A DNA stretch of 20,019 nt from Saprolegnia diclina VS20 (Eukaryota > Oomycota > Saprolegniomycetes > Saprolegniales > Saprolegniaceae): assembly GCF_000281045.1 (NCBI RefSeq), contig NW_008246137.1, positions 40,022 to 60,040 of the forward strand. The letters run 5' to 3'. The translations under genes were made by a program, and so were the position numbers. This document shows positions 1 to 7,607 of the stretch, piece by piece (within the stretch, counting starts at the first letter, position 1; each line of letters opens with the position of its first letter). The notes below the pieces were generated by a model that was not told the DNA's origin, searched no databases, and was given only the letters and a program-made list of their open reading frames with translations.

Positions 1-350
1 GGGAACGGTCCGTGACTCGCTTGGTCATCGATGCTTCGACGAGACGTGCAATGTCAACAGTTCACTGCCTTGACGGTCCATTGGGATTCTTCGAACGTAC
101 TTGACATAGCCCCTCGTCAGTCCTGACCGTCGGCGTTGTGCGGCCCCATGGTCGCTCTCGCCTTTTGCACCAGCGCCCATAGCGCTTTTGCTCCACGTTT
201 CGCGTGAACCACGTACGTAGTACAAGTCCAGCCGAATTGACCCTAGGACCTGCCGTTTTGATGCTACCTACTGCGTCGCCCATTTTCTTCCAGTGCTCTT
301 TCATCGTGGTGAAGCCCCTCCACTCTAGTCTGCTCTGGTTTGCTCGGCGC

Positions 351-730
351 CTACTCCGCCCAATATCGCCACATTTGCTCGAGCTCATTGCTATACCACC
401 ACGTATTCAGCTCAGCCAAATAGAGAGCACTGTACGACGGCCATGTCGCAGAGCACGCGTTTTGCAGTCGGCGTCGGCGCACGCAGTTGTTGCATTTTGG
501 CCCATAAGTATACGGATCGAAGAAGGCGACCGGATCCCACCAAGCCAGTTGCAACCCATCCTTGCCATCATGGATATGCACCCGACAATGCACGTAGTAG
601 CTTCCTCTAATGTCCTGAGGCCTCGTAGTATTCGCACTCTCCATAGTGTGAAAATGCGCTGTCCAAGTTCTTGGTCTCGTCAACCCGTCCGTCATGTGGC
701 CAGAAGCTCCGTCCCCGACCAAGACCATCC
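351..730 (-). pseudogene. Possible decayed coding fragment with a CxxC motif
   Basis: On the minus strand this frame reads like real protein, rich in Trp, Tyr and Cys. It includes the stretch GSYYVHCRVHIHDG, then QLAWWDP, then YGPKCNNC with a CxxC pair, and ends WYSNELEQMWRYWAE before a stop near 351. Downstream on the same strand another frame (about 62-388) also looks protein-like (HWKKMGDAV, then TWFTRNVEQKRYGRW). That would fit a frameshifted or spliced continuation. I do not recognise the family. Tyr/Trp/CxxC-rich fragments like this are often relics of oomycete mobile elements, but no transposase motif is visible. It may also be a chance open frame in GC-rich DNA. Confidence 0.25.
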
Positions 731-1118
731 ATACTAGTATGCAAGATTCGAACTTGACGTGTATACGCCGGGCAGAGTTCCTGCACCTGCCTTGCGTCTC
801 AAAGAACCGACTGCGGACATTGGTGCAATGCATGCTCAGGGTTCGAATCGCCGCTACCAACACGCCGCTACCATGAGACGGACGCCGCCGCTTCGATTCT
901 CAGACACCCGAGATCGTTGTGGACACAGCACGTCCTCTCGGCGACGACCGCCTCGTCGTGGCGTCGAGTCGCACACAAGTGGCTGCAAATCGCCAGGACA
1001 TGATCCTCCCGACGCGGACAACAGATGGCGCGTCCAGTCAGAACGTTCGAAACAGAGAGGCAGACGACACCAACATATGTGTGTCAAGATCGACTTTTGA
1101 TGTGGTGATCTCGGAGAT

Positions 1119-1125
1119 CCATTTT
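1119..1125 (+). promoter_or_regulatory. Candidate oomycete initiator (Inr) element
   Basis: CCATTTT fits the oomycete initiator consensus YCAYTYY and is followed by a pyrimidine-rich run up to 1140. It lies 18 nt before the protease ATG, which would imply a very short 5' leader. The consensus is loose, so a chance match is quite possible. Confidence 0.3.
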
Positions 1126-1143
1126 ACCTTTTCCCCTTTGGCC

Positions 1144-2571
1144 ATGAAGTCCATCTTCCTCACAACCGCCCTTCTCGCGGCGTCGGCGACCGCGCTCGAG
1201 ATGACCAACAAGGAGCGCAACGAGCTCCTCCAAGAACTCGACGCGTGGAAGAAGAGCCAGGCCGGCAAGGCCGCCGTCGTCCAGGGTCTCCTCCCGCCCA
1301 AGCCGCGCACCGAAAGCTTCAACGCGCACGAACAGCTCGAGACGGAGCTCACGCGCTTTGCCCACACCAAGAAGGTCGTCGCGGACCTCAACAAGGAGCA
1401 CAACGGGTCGGCGACCTTCTCGACCGACAACCAGTTTGCGCTCATGACGGACGCCGAGTTTGAAAAGTTTGTCAAGGGCGCGTTCGAGTCGCCCCCCAAG
1501 AAGCGCCAGCTCCGCGGTGAAAACATCCAGCTCCAGCTCACGCCAGCGCAGCGCGAGGCGAGCGGGAAGGACTGGACGACGGGCAAGTGCATGCCGGCCA
1601 TCAAGAACCAGGGCAGCTGCGGCTCGTGCTGGTCGTTTGCAGCCGTCGGTGCGTCTGCGATGGCGCACTGCCTCGTCACGGGTCAGCTCATCGACCTCTC
1701 GGAGCAGCAGCTCGTGAGCTGCGCGTCGAGCGCGGGTCAGGGTTGCCAGGGCGGCTGGCCCAACAAGGCCCTCGAGTACATTGCGCAGACGGGCGTGTGC
1801 TCGTCGTCCGACTTTCCGTACACGCAGAGCGACAGCCAGTGCAAGCAGAACTGCAAGAAGAACAAGCTCAGCGTCGGTCGCCCGGTCGACATTCGTGGCG
1901 AGAGCGCGCTGCAGTCGGCGCTCGACAAACAACCGGTGACCGTCGTCGTCGAGGCCGGCAACAACGTGTGGCGCAACTACAAGAGCGGCATTGTCAAGTC
2001 GTGTCCCGGCGGCCAGTCGGACCACGCGGTCATTGCGGTCGGGTATGGCTCGGACGGCGGCAGCTACTTCAAGATCCGCAACTCGTGGGGCACGGGCTGG
2101 GGCGAGCGCGGCTACATGCGTCTCCAGCGCGGTGGCGGCGGTCAGGGCATGTGCAACGTGGCCGAGGCGCCGTCGTACCCGTCGATGAGCGGCAAGCCGC
2201 AGCCCGACAACGGTGACAACGACGACATGCCGACGTCCGACCCGGACGATGACAACAACAACGACCTCCCGACCGGTCCCCCGGATGATGACAACAACAA
2301 CGACCTACCGACGGGTCCTCCGATCGACGACGATGACAACGACCTCCCGACGGGTCCCCCGATCGACGACGATGACAACGACCTCCCGACCGGTCCTCCG
2401 GATGATGACAACAATGACTTTCCCACGGGCGAGCCGGACGACAACAACGACTGGGACGACAACAACAACTGGGATGATAACAACAACTGGGACGACCAGA
2501 ACAACTGGGACGACCAGAACGGCGGCGACGACTGGAACTGGAACGGCGGCAACGACTTTTGGGGCCACTAG
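1144..2571 (+). CDS. Secreted papain-like (C1A) cysteine protease with acidic repeat tail
   Basis: Intronless, 475 residues. The start at 1144 is chosen because it opens a clean signal peptide (MKSIFLTTALLAASATA, likely cut after residue 17); the frame upstream of it has no ATG. Residues about 25-115 resemble an I29-type inhibitory propeptide (ELTRF...N, then FALMTDAEFEKF). The C1A peptidase domain spans about 143-345. It has the oxyanion Gln156 and nucleophile Cys162 in NQGSCGSCWSF, His294 in SDHAVIAVGYG and Asn313 in RNSWGTGWGERGY, so all four catalytic positions are intact. After residue 355 comes a tail rich in Asp, Asn, Pro, Thr and Trp, made of two nested repeat types (listed separately). 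The enzyme should be secreted as a zymogen and activated by loss of the propeptide; a basic cluster, KKRQLRG at 119-125, lies near the pro/mature boundary. The tail's role is unknown: cell-wall or cation binding is conceivable. Confidence 0.92.
   Translation: MKSIFLTTALLAASATALEMTNKERNELLQELDAWKKSQAGKAAVVQGLLPPKPRTESFNAHEQLETELTRFAHTKKVVADLNKEHNGSATFSTDNQFALMTDAEFEKFVKGAFESPPKKRQLRGENIQLQLTPAQREASGKDWTTGKCMPAIKNQGSCGSCWSFAAVGASAMAHCLVTGQLIDLSEQQLVSCASSAGQGCQGGWPNKALEYIAQTGVCSSSDFPYTQSDSQCKQNCKKNKLSVGRPVDIRGESALQSALDKQPVTVVVEAGNNVWRNYKSGIVKSCPGGQSDHAVIAVGYGSDGGSYFKIRNSWGTGWGERGYMRLQRGGGGQGMCNVAEAPSYPSMSGKPQPDNGDNDDMPTSDPDDDNNNDLPTGPPDDDNNNDLPTGPPIDDDDNDLPTGPPIDDDDNDLPTGPPDDDNNDFPTGEPDDNNDWDDNNNWDDNNNWDDQNNWDDQNGGDDWNWNGGNDFWGH
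2242..2433 (+). repeat. 39-bp coding repeat (13-residue PDDDNNNDLPTGP units)
   Basis: Protease residues 367-430 form four 13-residue units followed by a shortened fifth. Units 1-2 read PDDDNNNDLPTGP and units 3-4 read PIDDDDNDLPTGP; the fifth is PDDDNNDFPTGE. Units are near-identical in DNA as well as protein, which points to recent tandem duplication by slippage or unequal crossover. The in-frame 39-bp period lets copy number change without frameshift. Confidence 0.92.
2452..2523 (+). repeat. 18-bp coding repeat (WDDNNN / WDDQNN units)
   Basis: Protease residues 437-460 are four six-residue units with Trp at 437, 443, 449 and 455. The first two are WDDNNN and the last two WDDQNN/WDDQNG. Regularly spaced Trp in an Asp/Asn background is unlike the preceding repeat. 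The protein ends with a further Trp-rich stretch, DDWNWNGGNDFWGH. Confidence 0.9.
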
Positions 2572-3028
2572 ATAGCTCGACGGACGTTTATTTGTCAACA
2601 CTAATGTATACTCTATGTGTAATGCAACTGCTTGATGGTCAGTCGACGCTCTAGCGATGGAGCGACCCCGTCGTAGAGAGCCAACTTGGTCCTACCTCGT
2701 CGGGATCAGCTCTGTCGTTGACCTCGCGCGATCTGACTCTTCGCGCTCGTGCGTAACGCATTACCGCATAAAACCTCATTCGCCTCGAGCTATTATCCTT
2801 CCCTTGCACAAGCAAGGCAGCAGCTAGCACCGCGTGCGTCTCGCCCTTGGTCCCAGTGACATGAGCCATGAGCATTGACCCATATACAGACGTGGTTCCA
2901 CCGCTTCATAGGGCGCGACCTTGGTCCTGAGCGGGAGCACTCAGAGTCGATGCATGATGTTCTAATAAGAGGAGGGAGTTGACGAGGCGTTAAATAAGTC
3001 TGTATTGATATATTGATACTAGCACCGC
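2572..3028. other. Convergent intergenic region
   Basis: This is the 457-bp 3' flank shared by the protease (plus) and the symporter (minus). It should contain both 3' UTRs. I see no coding potential supported by motifs, and no clear AATAAA signal on the plus strand. Confidence 0.6.
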
Positions 3029-4738
3029 TCAAGGTGATGGCGTCGCGAGCCACGCTTCGACGACGTAGGCGACGAGGAGACGCGAGGTGACACTGACCGC
3101 GGTAGCAACGCGATCCAAGATCACATCCAATGCAATGATCCAGTGCATCGCAGCGGGTACGACGGTCGATGTTCCGTCAGGCAGGAGGCACTGCCACAAA
3201 AACAAAAGCACCAGCAGGCCGCTGTGTGGCACCGGCGTGCACAGCGAGCCGCCGAGGCCACCGAGGAGGACGACGAGAAGCGCGCTGTGGTCGACAGCAC
3301 TCGACGCCGGCTCGTTCGTAAGCAGGAAGAAGAGACTCACGACCAAGTAAAGCACCGCGCCGTCGAGGTGGACGGCCGTGCCCGCGGGCAGCACGAGCCG
3401 CGCGACGGGGCGCGACACACGCAGAGTCTTGTCAACGTACTCGACGGCAAGCGGAAGGGCAGCGAGCGACGAGGCGGAGAAGAGACCAAAAGCAATGGGG
3501 ACGCCAAGGCGCATGAGAAAATTTGGTATCGGGTTGGAGCGCGTCACGAGTGCCGTCACCGCGGTCAGCAGCGTCACGTGAAGGACGGAAGCGACGAGGA
3601 GGGCGCCGAAGAGCCTCGTCAGCGCGGCGCCTTCGTGCGCCAATGTCTCAAAAATGCTCGAGTGTTTAATGTGCCGAGGCAGGAGGAATGCCGGCGCGTG
3701 GTCAAAGGCAATAGCGTCGGTGGGATGCAATGCCTTCCACGGCGCTGGCGTCGGGTCGTCGGGCACGATGAGCGCGGCGCCGACAAGAAACACAAGTGCA
3801 AGCGGCACGCAGCGGGTGACCCAGTGCACCATCGTGACGCTGGCGCTGTTGAGTTCGCGGACGAGGCCCCAGACCAGCTTGGATCTTGGCACATTGGCGA
3901 GCGCACCGCCGAGGAAGAGGGCGCAGATGATCAAGCTCACGTTGGCACCTTCGTCAAAGATGTCGAGGAGCTTCTTGGGCATGACGGCATCGAGCATGAG
4001 CGCGAGCATCGACGCGCCCGAGTCGTCCGTTGCCATCTTCATGCGCGACTGCAGTTTCTTGTCGCCGACTGCAAAGTACGTTGTGCCATCCTCGATGCGG
4101 CTTCTCGTGTCGCAGCGGAGGACGCCGTCCACAAAGCGCAGCGTGGCTGCTGGCGTGGTCGGACACGCGAGCTCCACGACGCTCAACACGTCTGGGAGGG
4201 CCGTCGCATTGTGATGTAGCGTCCAAAAGCACGAAGGGAGAAGGTAGGTTGCGGTCACGTAGCCCGAGAGCGCAGCGAGGCATGTCGTTGCGAGAAAGCA
4301 AGTGATCGTGAGCAGCGTGAGCCGCGTGCCGACGCCGCCCGACACCACGTCGGCAAACCCGACGATGACGTTGAGGAAGATGGTGGGGATGAGCAGACAC
4401 GTGAGCGCGCGAAGGAAGAGCGCGCCGGGGAGGTGCAGCCACTGCACGATCGCGATCCGGGACGCAATGGCGTCCGACTGGCGGCGGAACACCGCTTCGT
4501 ACACGTCTCTGCTCGGTGCAAGATGTAAAACGTCGGCGTAGAGGTCGTCGATCGACGTCGCCACACTGCAGACGTACGCGATCCCGATACCGAGGCCGGT
4601 CGCGAGGAGAAGGCCCGAGAGGCCGAAGTAGACCCGCTTGTACCACGTGGTTTGCGTCGACGGCGCCCGCCAGATCGACGCGTAGTACGCGTCGTCCATC
4701 TCGTCGAGCAAGACGATGGACGCGGTGGGCGAGGCCAT
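3029..4738 (-). CDS. Divergent dicarboxylate/amino-acid:cation symporter (SLC1/DAACS family)
   Basis: Single exon, 569 residues. The frame extends four codons upstream, but the first ATG is at 4738 (MASPTASIV). The protein has many hydrophobic segments. The C-terminal half follows the SLC1 core: hairpin 1 FSASSLAALP (about 420-429), TM7 GTAVHLDGA (about 453-461), hairpin 2 GGLGGSLCTPVPHSG (about 493-507) and TM8 LDVILDRVATAVSVTSR (about 537-553). A long polar insertion (about 165-255) with an NAT glycosylation site at about 177 resembles the large extracellular loop of eukaryotic SLC1 carriers. Family members move glutamate, aspartate, neutral amino acids or dicarboxylates with Na+ or H+. Here several residues that bind substrate or Na+ are replaced (see findings), so substrate and even transport activity are uncertain. 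It is divergently oriented to the acyl-CoA synthetase, with about 920 bp between. Confidence 0.8.
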   Translation of the reverse strand: MASPTASIVLLDEMDDAYYASIWRAPSTQTTWYKRVYFGLSGLLLATGLGIGIAYVCSVATSIDDLYADVLHLAPSRDVYEAVFRRQSDAIASRIAIVQWLHLPGALFLRALTCLLIPTIFLNVIVGFADVVSGGVGTRLTLLTITCFLATTCLAALSGYVTATYLLPSCFWTLHHNATALPDVLSVVELACPTTPAATLRFVDGVLRCDTRSRIEDGTTYFAVGDKKLQSRMKMATDDSGASMLALMLDAVMPKKLLDIFDEGANVSLIICALFLGGALANVPRSKLVWGLVRELNSASVTMVHWVTRCVPLALVFLVGAALIVPDDPTPAPWKALHPTDAIAFDHAPAFLLPRHIKHSSIFETLAHEGAALTRLFGALLVASVLHVTLLTAVTALVTRSNPIPNFLMRLGVPIAFGLFSASSLAALPLAVEYVDKTLRVSRPVARLVLPAGTAVHLDGAVLYLVVSLFFLLTNEPASSAVDHSALLVVLLGGLGGSLCTPVPHSGLLVLLFLWQCLLPDGTSTVVPAAMHWIIALDVILDRVATAVSVTSRLLVAYVVEAWLATPSP

Positions 4739-5659
4739 GCTGATTCCCAAGTGATCGTTCGTTGCTCACAGTAGGTCTTTCCCATGGGTCTTTCTCGAGC
4801 GGTTGCCGTTGGTGTCCTTGACGCAGCAACCGACGACGACCACATGGTCTGGACCATGACATGGTGGGAGCGGTCGTCGCGTGTCAAGTATTTTTATTGT
4901 TTCGGATCAATATTGCATACAAAATGCAAGAGAACATCGAGATATTTAAATACCAGAAAGGCCGTCTGAGTACACAATCCCTTGGCAGCGAGAGACACGA
5001 GAGATGCGACCAGCGCCATCGCGAGCGCCAGGAATCTGGAGACGACGAGCCTTTATGGCGAGCAGTCGCGACGTGCGATAGAGCGCACAGCGTCACGACA
5101 TGGCTGAACGAGTACACTGTATAGTGAAGACGAGATGTTGACGCTGCCAGCCTCTTTGCAACACAGAGCTTGTCGGCAATCTCCGATCATGGAGTCAACA
5201 CAGGAGTCGACGATGAGCGCAACTCGGGGGTCGACGATGATGACTCGAGGACAGGCCAGCGCTCTGATATCGCAGATTCTGAAAGATCTCGCAGAATGTC
5301 GGATACTTTTGACGATTCGATACGCAAAATTTGACTATGGTTTCTCGAAAATAATGTGAAAGGAATAGAGACGTCATCTCGTATTGTCTTATTGCTGCGT
5401 GTGCTTTGCTCCATGGCGAAGACCAGCGAATGTTCATTGCCGATCGCTTGGCGTCGACAACGACGTTCCCAACCCCACGCGTGTCCAGGACATTCGGGTA
5501 CTACTATAAAAATAGCAATATTTACCTCGGTGAGAGAGAATCTCCCGTATTAAACACACGTCCAAAGGAAAATTCCCTTTAAACGTCAAAAACAACCGTT
5601 TCAAGAGAGTTGAACGAATTCGGCAACCTGGGAACGGCCAGCGACAGATCTTGGGTCCC
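4739..5659. other. Divergent intergenic region (promoters of carrier and synthetase)
   Basis: About 920 bp between two divergent starts. It contains AT-richer stretches (about 4885-4955 and 5495-5560) typical of flanks, and a small perfect inverted repeat at 4843-4858 (CATGGTC, 2-nt loop, GACCATG). A short plus-strand frame at about 5120-5333 encodes an Asp/Ser/Arg-rich peptide (GVDDERNSGVDDDDSR) with no identifiable start or domain. I do not call it a gene. Confidence 0.5.
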
Positions 5660-7525
5660 ATGAAGCTGCTCAAGGCGCTGCACGCGAACCGCGGGGTCCT
5701 CACCGCGCCGTCCCTTTCGGCGCCGCATCTGCAAGAGTCGCTGCCCGTGGCGACGCTCCTGCGCCAGGCCATGGCGCTCTCGCAGCGCCTGCCGCCGCCC
5801 ACTTCGCCGCGCCCGATCGCGTTCGTCGCGCACCGCGTACGCCTCGTCCTCGCATGCGACGGCTCATGGCGCCTAGGGCCTCGACTACGTCCGTGCGCAG
5901 TGGGCCATCTGGCTCGCCAACCACATTGCTGTTCCGCTCGCAACGCACAGCGCGCCGCCCGAGCTCCGCCACATCCTCCAGTACGTCGCTCGACCGCGTC
6001 CTCGCTCTCAGCATTTCTTAGGGATTCGGGTGCGTCGCATGTCATTGGCCACCCGCTCATGGACACGGCGTCATTGCCGGTACCAACGATCGCGTATGCG
6101 TCGGCGCACGAGGCCACCGAAGACGAGTTGCTCGAGCGGCTTCACGCGGCCGCCGCCGACGACGCCATGCTGCTCTACACGAGCGGGACGACCGGCGCTC
6201 CCAAAGGCGTCTTGGCCACGCACGAGAGCCTCTTTGCGCAGGTCCACGACGTCATTAGCGCGTGGGAGATCACCGAACACGACCGGTTGCTGCATTTTTT
6301 GCCTCTGCACCATACGCACGGGATCGTCAACAACCTCCTCGCACCGCTCGCGGCCGGCGCCCACGTCGACGGCCTCGCCAAGGCGTCGCCCAACGACATT
6401 TGGCACCGGTACATTGTATTTCTTATTGTCCTATTGTGGGTATTCATGTGGACACTCAAGTCTCTCGGACCCCGCGACAGCGCCGAGCGTGCTCATGGCC
6501 GTGCCGAGCATTTACATGCTGCTCCTCGAGACATTCGACGCGATGGATGCGAGTGCCAAGGCCAAGGCCCTTGCCGGCGTGCGTGAGCTGCGTCTCGCGA
6601 TTTCTGGTGCGCGTCCGAGAAAAGTATCAATATATCAAGCGGGACATTTGGTAGGAAGCATGGCCTGCCCGGTGTCGATCCTCGAGCGCTGGAAGACCCT
6701 CTCGGGTGGCCAGATGCTGCTGGAGCGCTACGGAATGACCGAGTGCGGCATGGCGCTCGGGAATCCGCTCCACGGCGACCGTCACATTGGCTACGTCGGG
6801 CAGCCGTTTCCGAGCATTCGCGCGCGCCTGGCGCCCGAGGTACTCGTCGACGCGTCCAGGGATGTACCGACTGGACCAACGTAGACGAGCGAGCTTCAAG
6901 TGCAGGGCCCGACGCTCTTTAAGGTAGCCTCACGTAGGAAGACGAATCATCTGCATGACTGTACGTGCAGGAGTACTGGAGACGCCCGGTCGAGACGAAG
7001 AAGGAGTGGACGGACGACGGCTGGTTCAAAACCGGTGATATCGCCGAGTACAACGAGTCGATAGCGAGCTACCGCATCGTGGGCCGAGCGAGCGTCGACA
7101 TCATCAAGGTACGAGCTTTGTACGGGTTGGAAGCGCCGACCAGCTGCATCTTGTTGGTGCGTAGAGTGCTGGGTACAAGATTTCGGCGCTCGATGTCGAG
7201 CAAGCGGTGATGGAGCACCCGCAGATCATGGAGTGTGCGGTCTACGGCGTCGCGGACGAGACGTGGGGCCAGATCGTGACGCTCCTGGCGCGCCCGTCCG
7301 ACGCGATTGCAGGTAGCTTGGCGCGCGTTGCACATCGCGAGGGTCAACGATGACGTAGACGTGGCCCATTTGGCCCCGCCCCTCGACGCGTTTCTGTCGG
7401 CGCGCCTCGCCAGCTACAAGCGCCCCCGCGTCGTGCATCTCGTGACGGAAATCCCAAAGAACGCCATGGGCAAGATCAACAAGAAGCAGCTGCCCGCGCT
7501 CTTTGACCAGGCCCAAGGACAATAG
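5660..7525 (+). CDS. ACSF3: Acyl-CoA synthetase, malonyl-CoA synthetase (ACSF3/MatB) type
   Basis: Hand-spliced exons: 5660-5836, 5877-5980, 6022-6408, 6461-6606, 6655-6839, 6885-6923, 6971-7108, 7165-7312, 7359-7525. They give 496 residues with every junction in frame. All eight introns are GT-AG and 40-56 nt long. The adenylate-forming motifs are complete: P-loop YTSGTTGAPKG (about 146-156), ERYGMTE (about 295-301), GWFKTGD (about 363-369), the hinge RIVGRAS followed by IIKSAGYKISALDVE (about 381-404), and PKNAMGKINKK with the catalytic Lys at about 480. The Arg before YGMTE, the following NPLHGDR and the exon-1/2 join AHRGLDYVRAQWAIW are what I expect of malonyl-CoA synthetases rather than general fatty acyl-CoA ligases. 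Members convert malonate, ATP and CoA to malonyl-CoA; ACSF3 feeds mitochondrial fatty acid synthesis. The Lys/Arg-containing N-terminus (MKLLKALHANRGVL) could be a mitochondrial presequence. Length is typical of MatB. Substrate is inferred. Confidence 0.87.
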
Positions 7526-7607
7526 TGTACATATTACACGAGACCTAGGCGTCAAAGTCGTCTAAACTATAACTCGACTCGGCATGCAACAGCGTCGGAG
7601 GCGCGTC
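7526..7607. other. Very short convergent gap, probably overlapping transcripts
   Basis: The synthetase stop is at 7523-7525. The minus-strand gene stops either at 7608-7610 or, if a terminal intron is used, at 7545-7547. Only 19-82 bp separate the two coding regions, so the mature 3' ends probably overlap. Confidence 0.6.

Larger units (their letters stand above)
1..1143. other. Upstream region without a convincing gene
   Basis: No intact gene with a eukaryotic start and recognisable domain was found in this 1.1 kb. The only protein-like stretch is on the minus strand around 351-730 and is listed separately. The frame of the downstream protease stays open upstream of its ATG to about 919, but that extension has no ATG and no secretion signal. 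The last 100 bases hold the protease 5' flank. Confidence 0.5.

Noticed and set aside
1504-1515. RQLR in the protease matches the RxLR host-translocation pattern
   Set aside because: It lies at residues 121-124, inside the propeptide/mature boundary of an enzyme and far beyond the usual distance from a signal peptide, with no EER motif. A short four-residue match is expected by chance.
1084-2025. 313-codon open frame antisense to the protease
   Set aside because: Arg/Leu/Val-rich, no motif, and fully explained by the GC-rich third positions of the intact protease on the other strand.
3143-4219. 358-codon plus-strand frame opposite the symporter
   Set aside because: Charged, low-complexity translation without an identifiable domain, overlapping a clear membrane carrier on the minus strand.
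4843-4858. Perfect 7-bp inverted repeat CATGGTC/GACCATG
   Set aside because: Too short to claim as an operator or terminator in a eukaryotic intergenic region. Such repeats occur by chance.
4884-5117. Minus-strand 77-codon frame that could look like a small secreted peptide
   Set aside because: It has no ATG at its apparent start, no convincing signal peptide, and lies in an AT-rich flank.
5120-5333. Acidic Asp/Ser/Arg plus-strand frame upstream of the synthetase
   Set aside because: A stop lies just upstream with no ATG near its beginning, and no acceptor or donor joins it sensibly to the synthetase. Composition alone is weak evidence.
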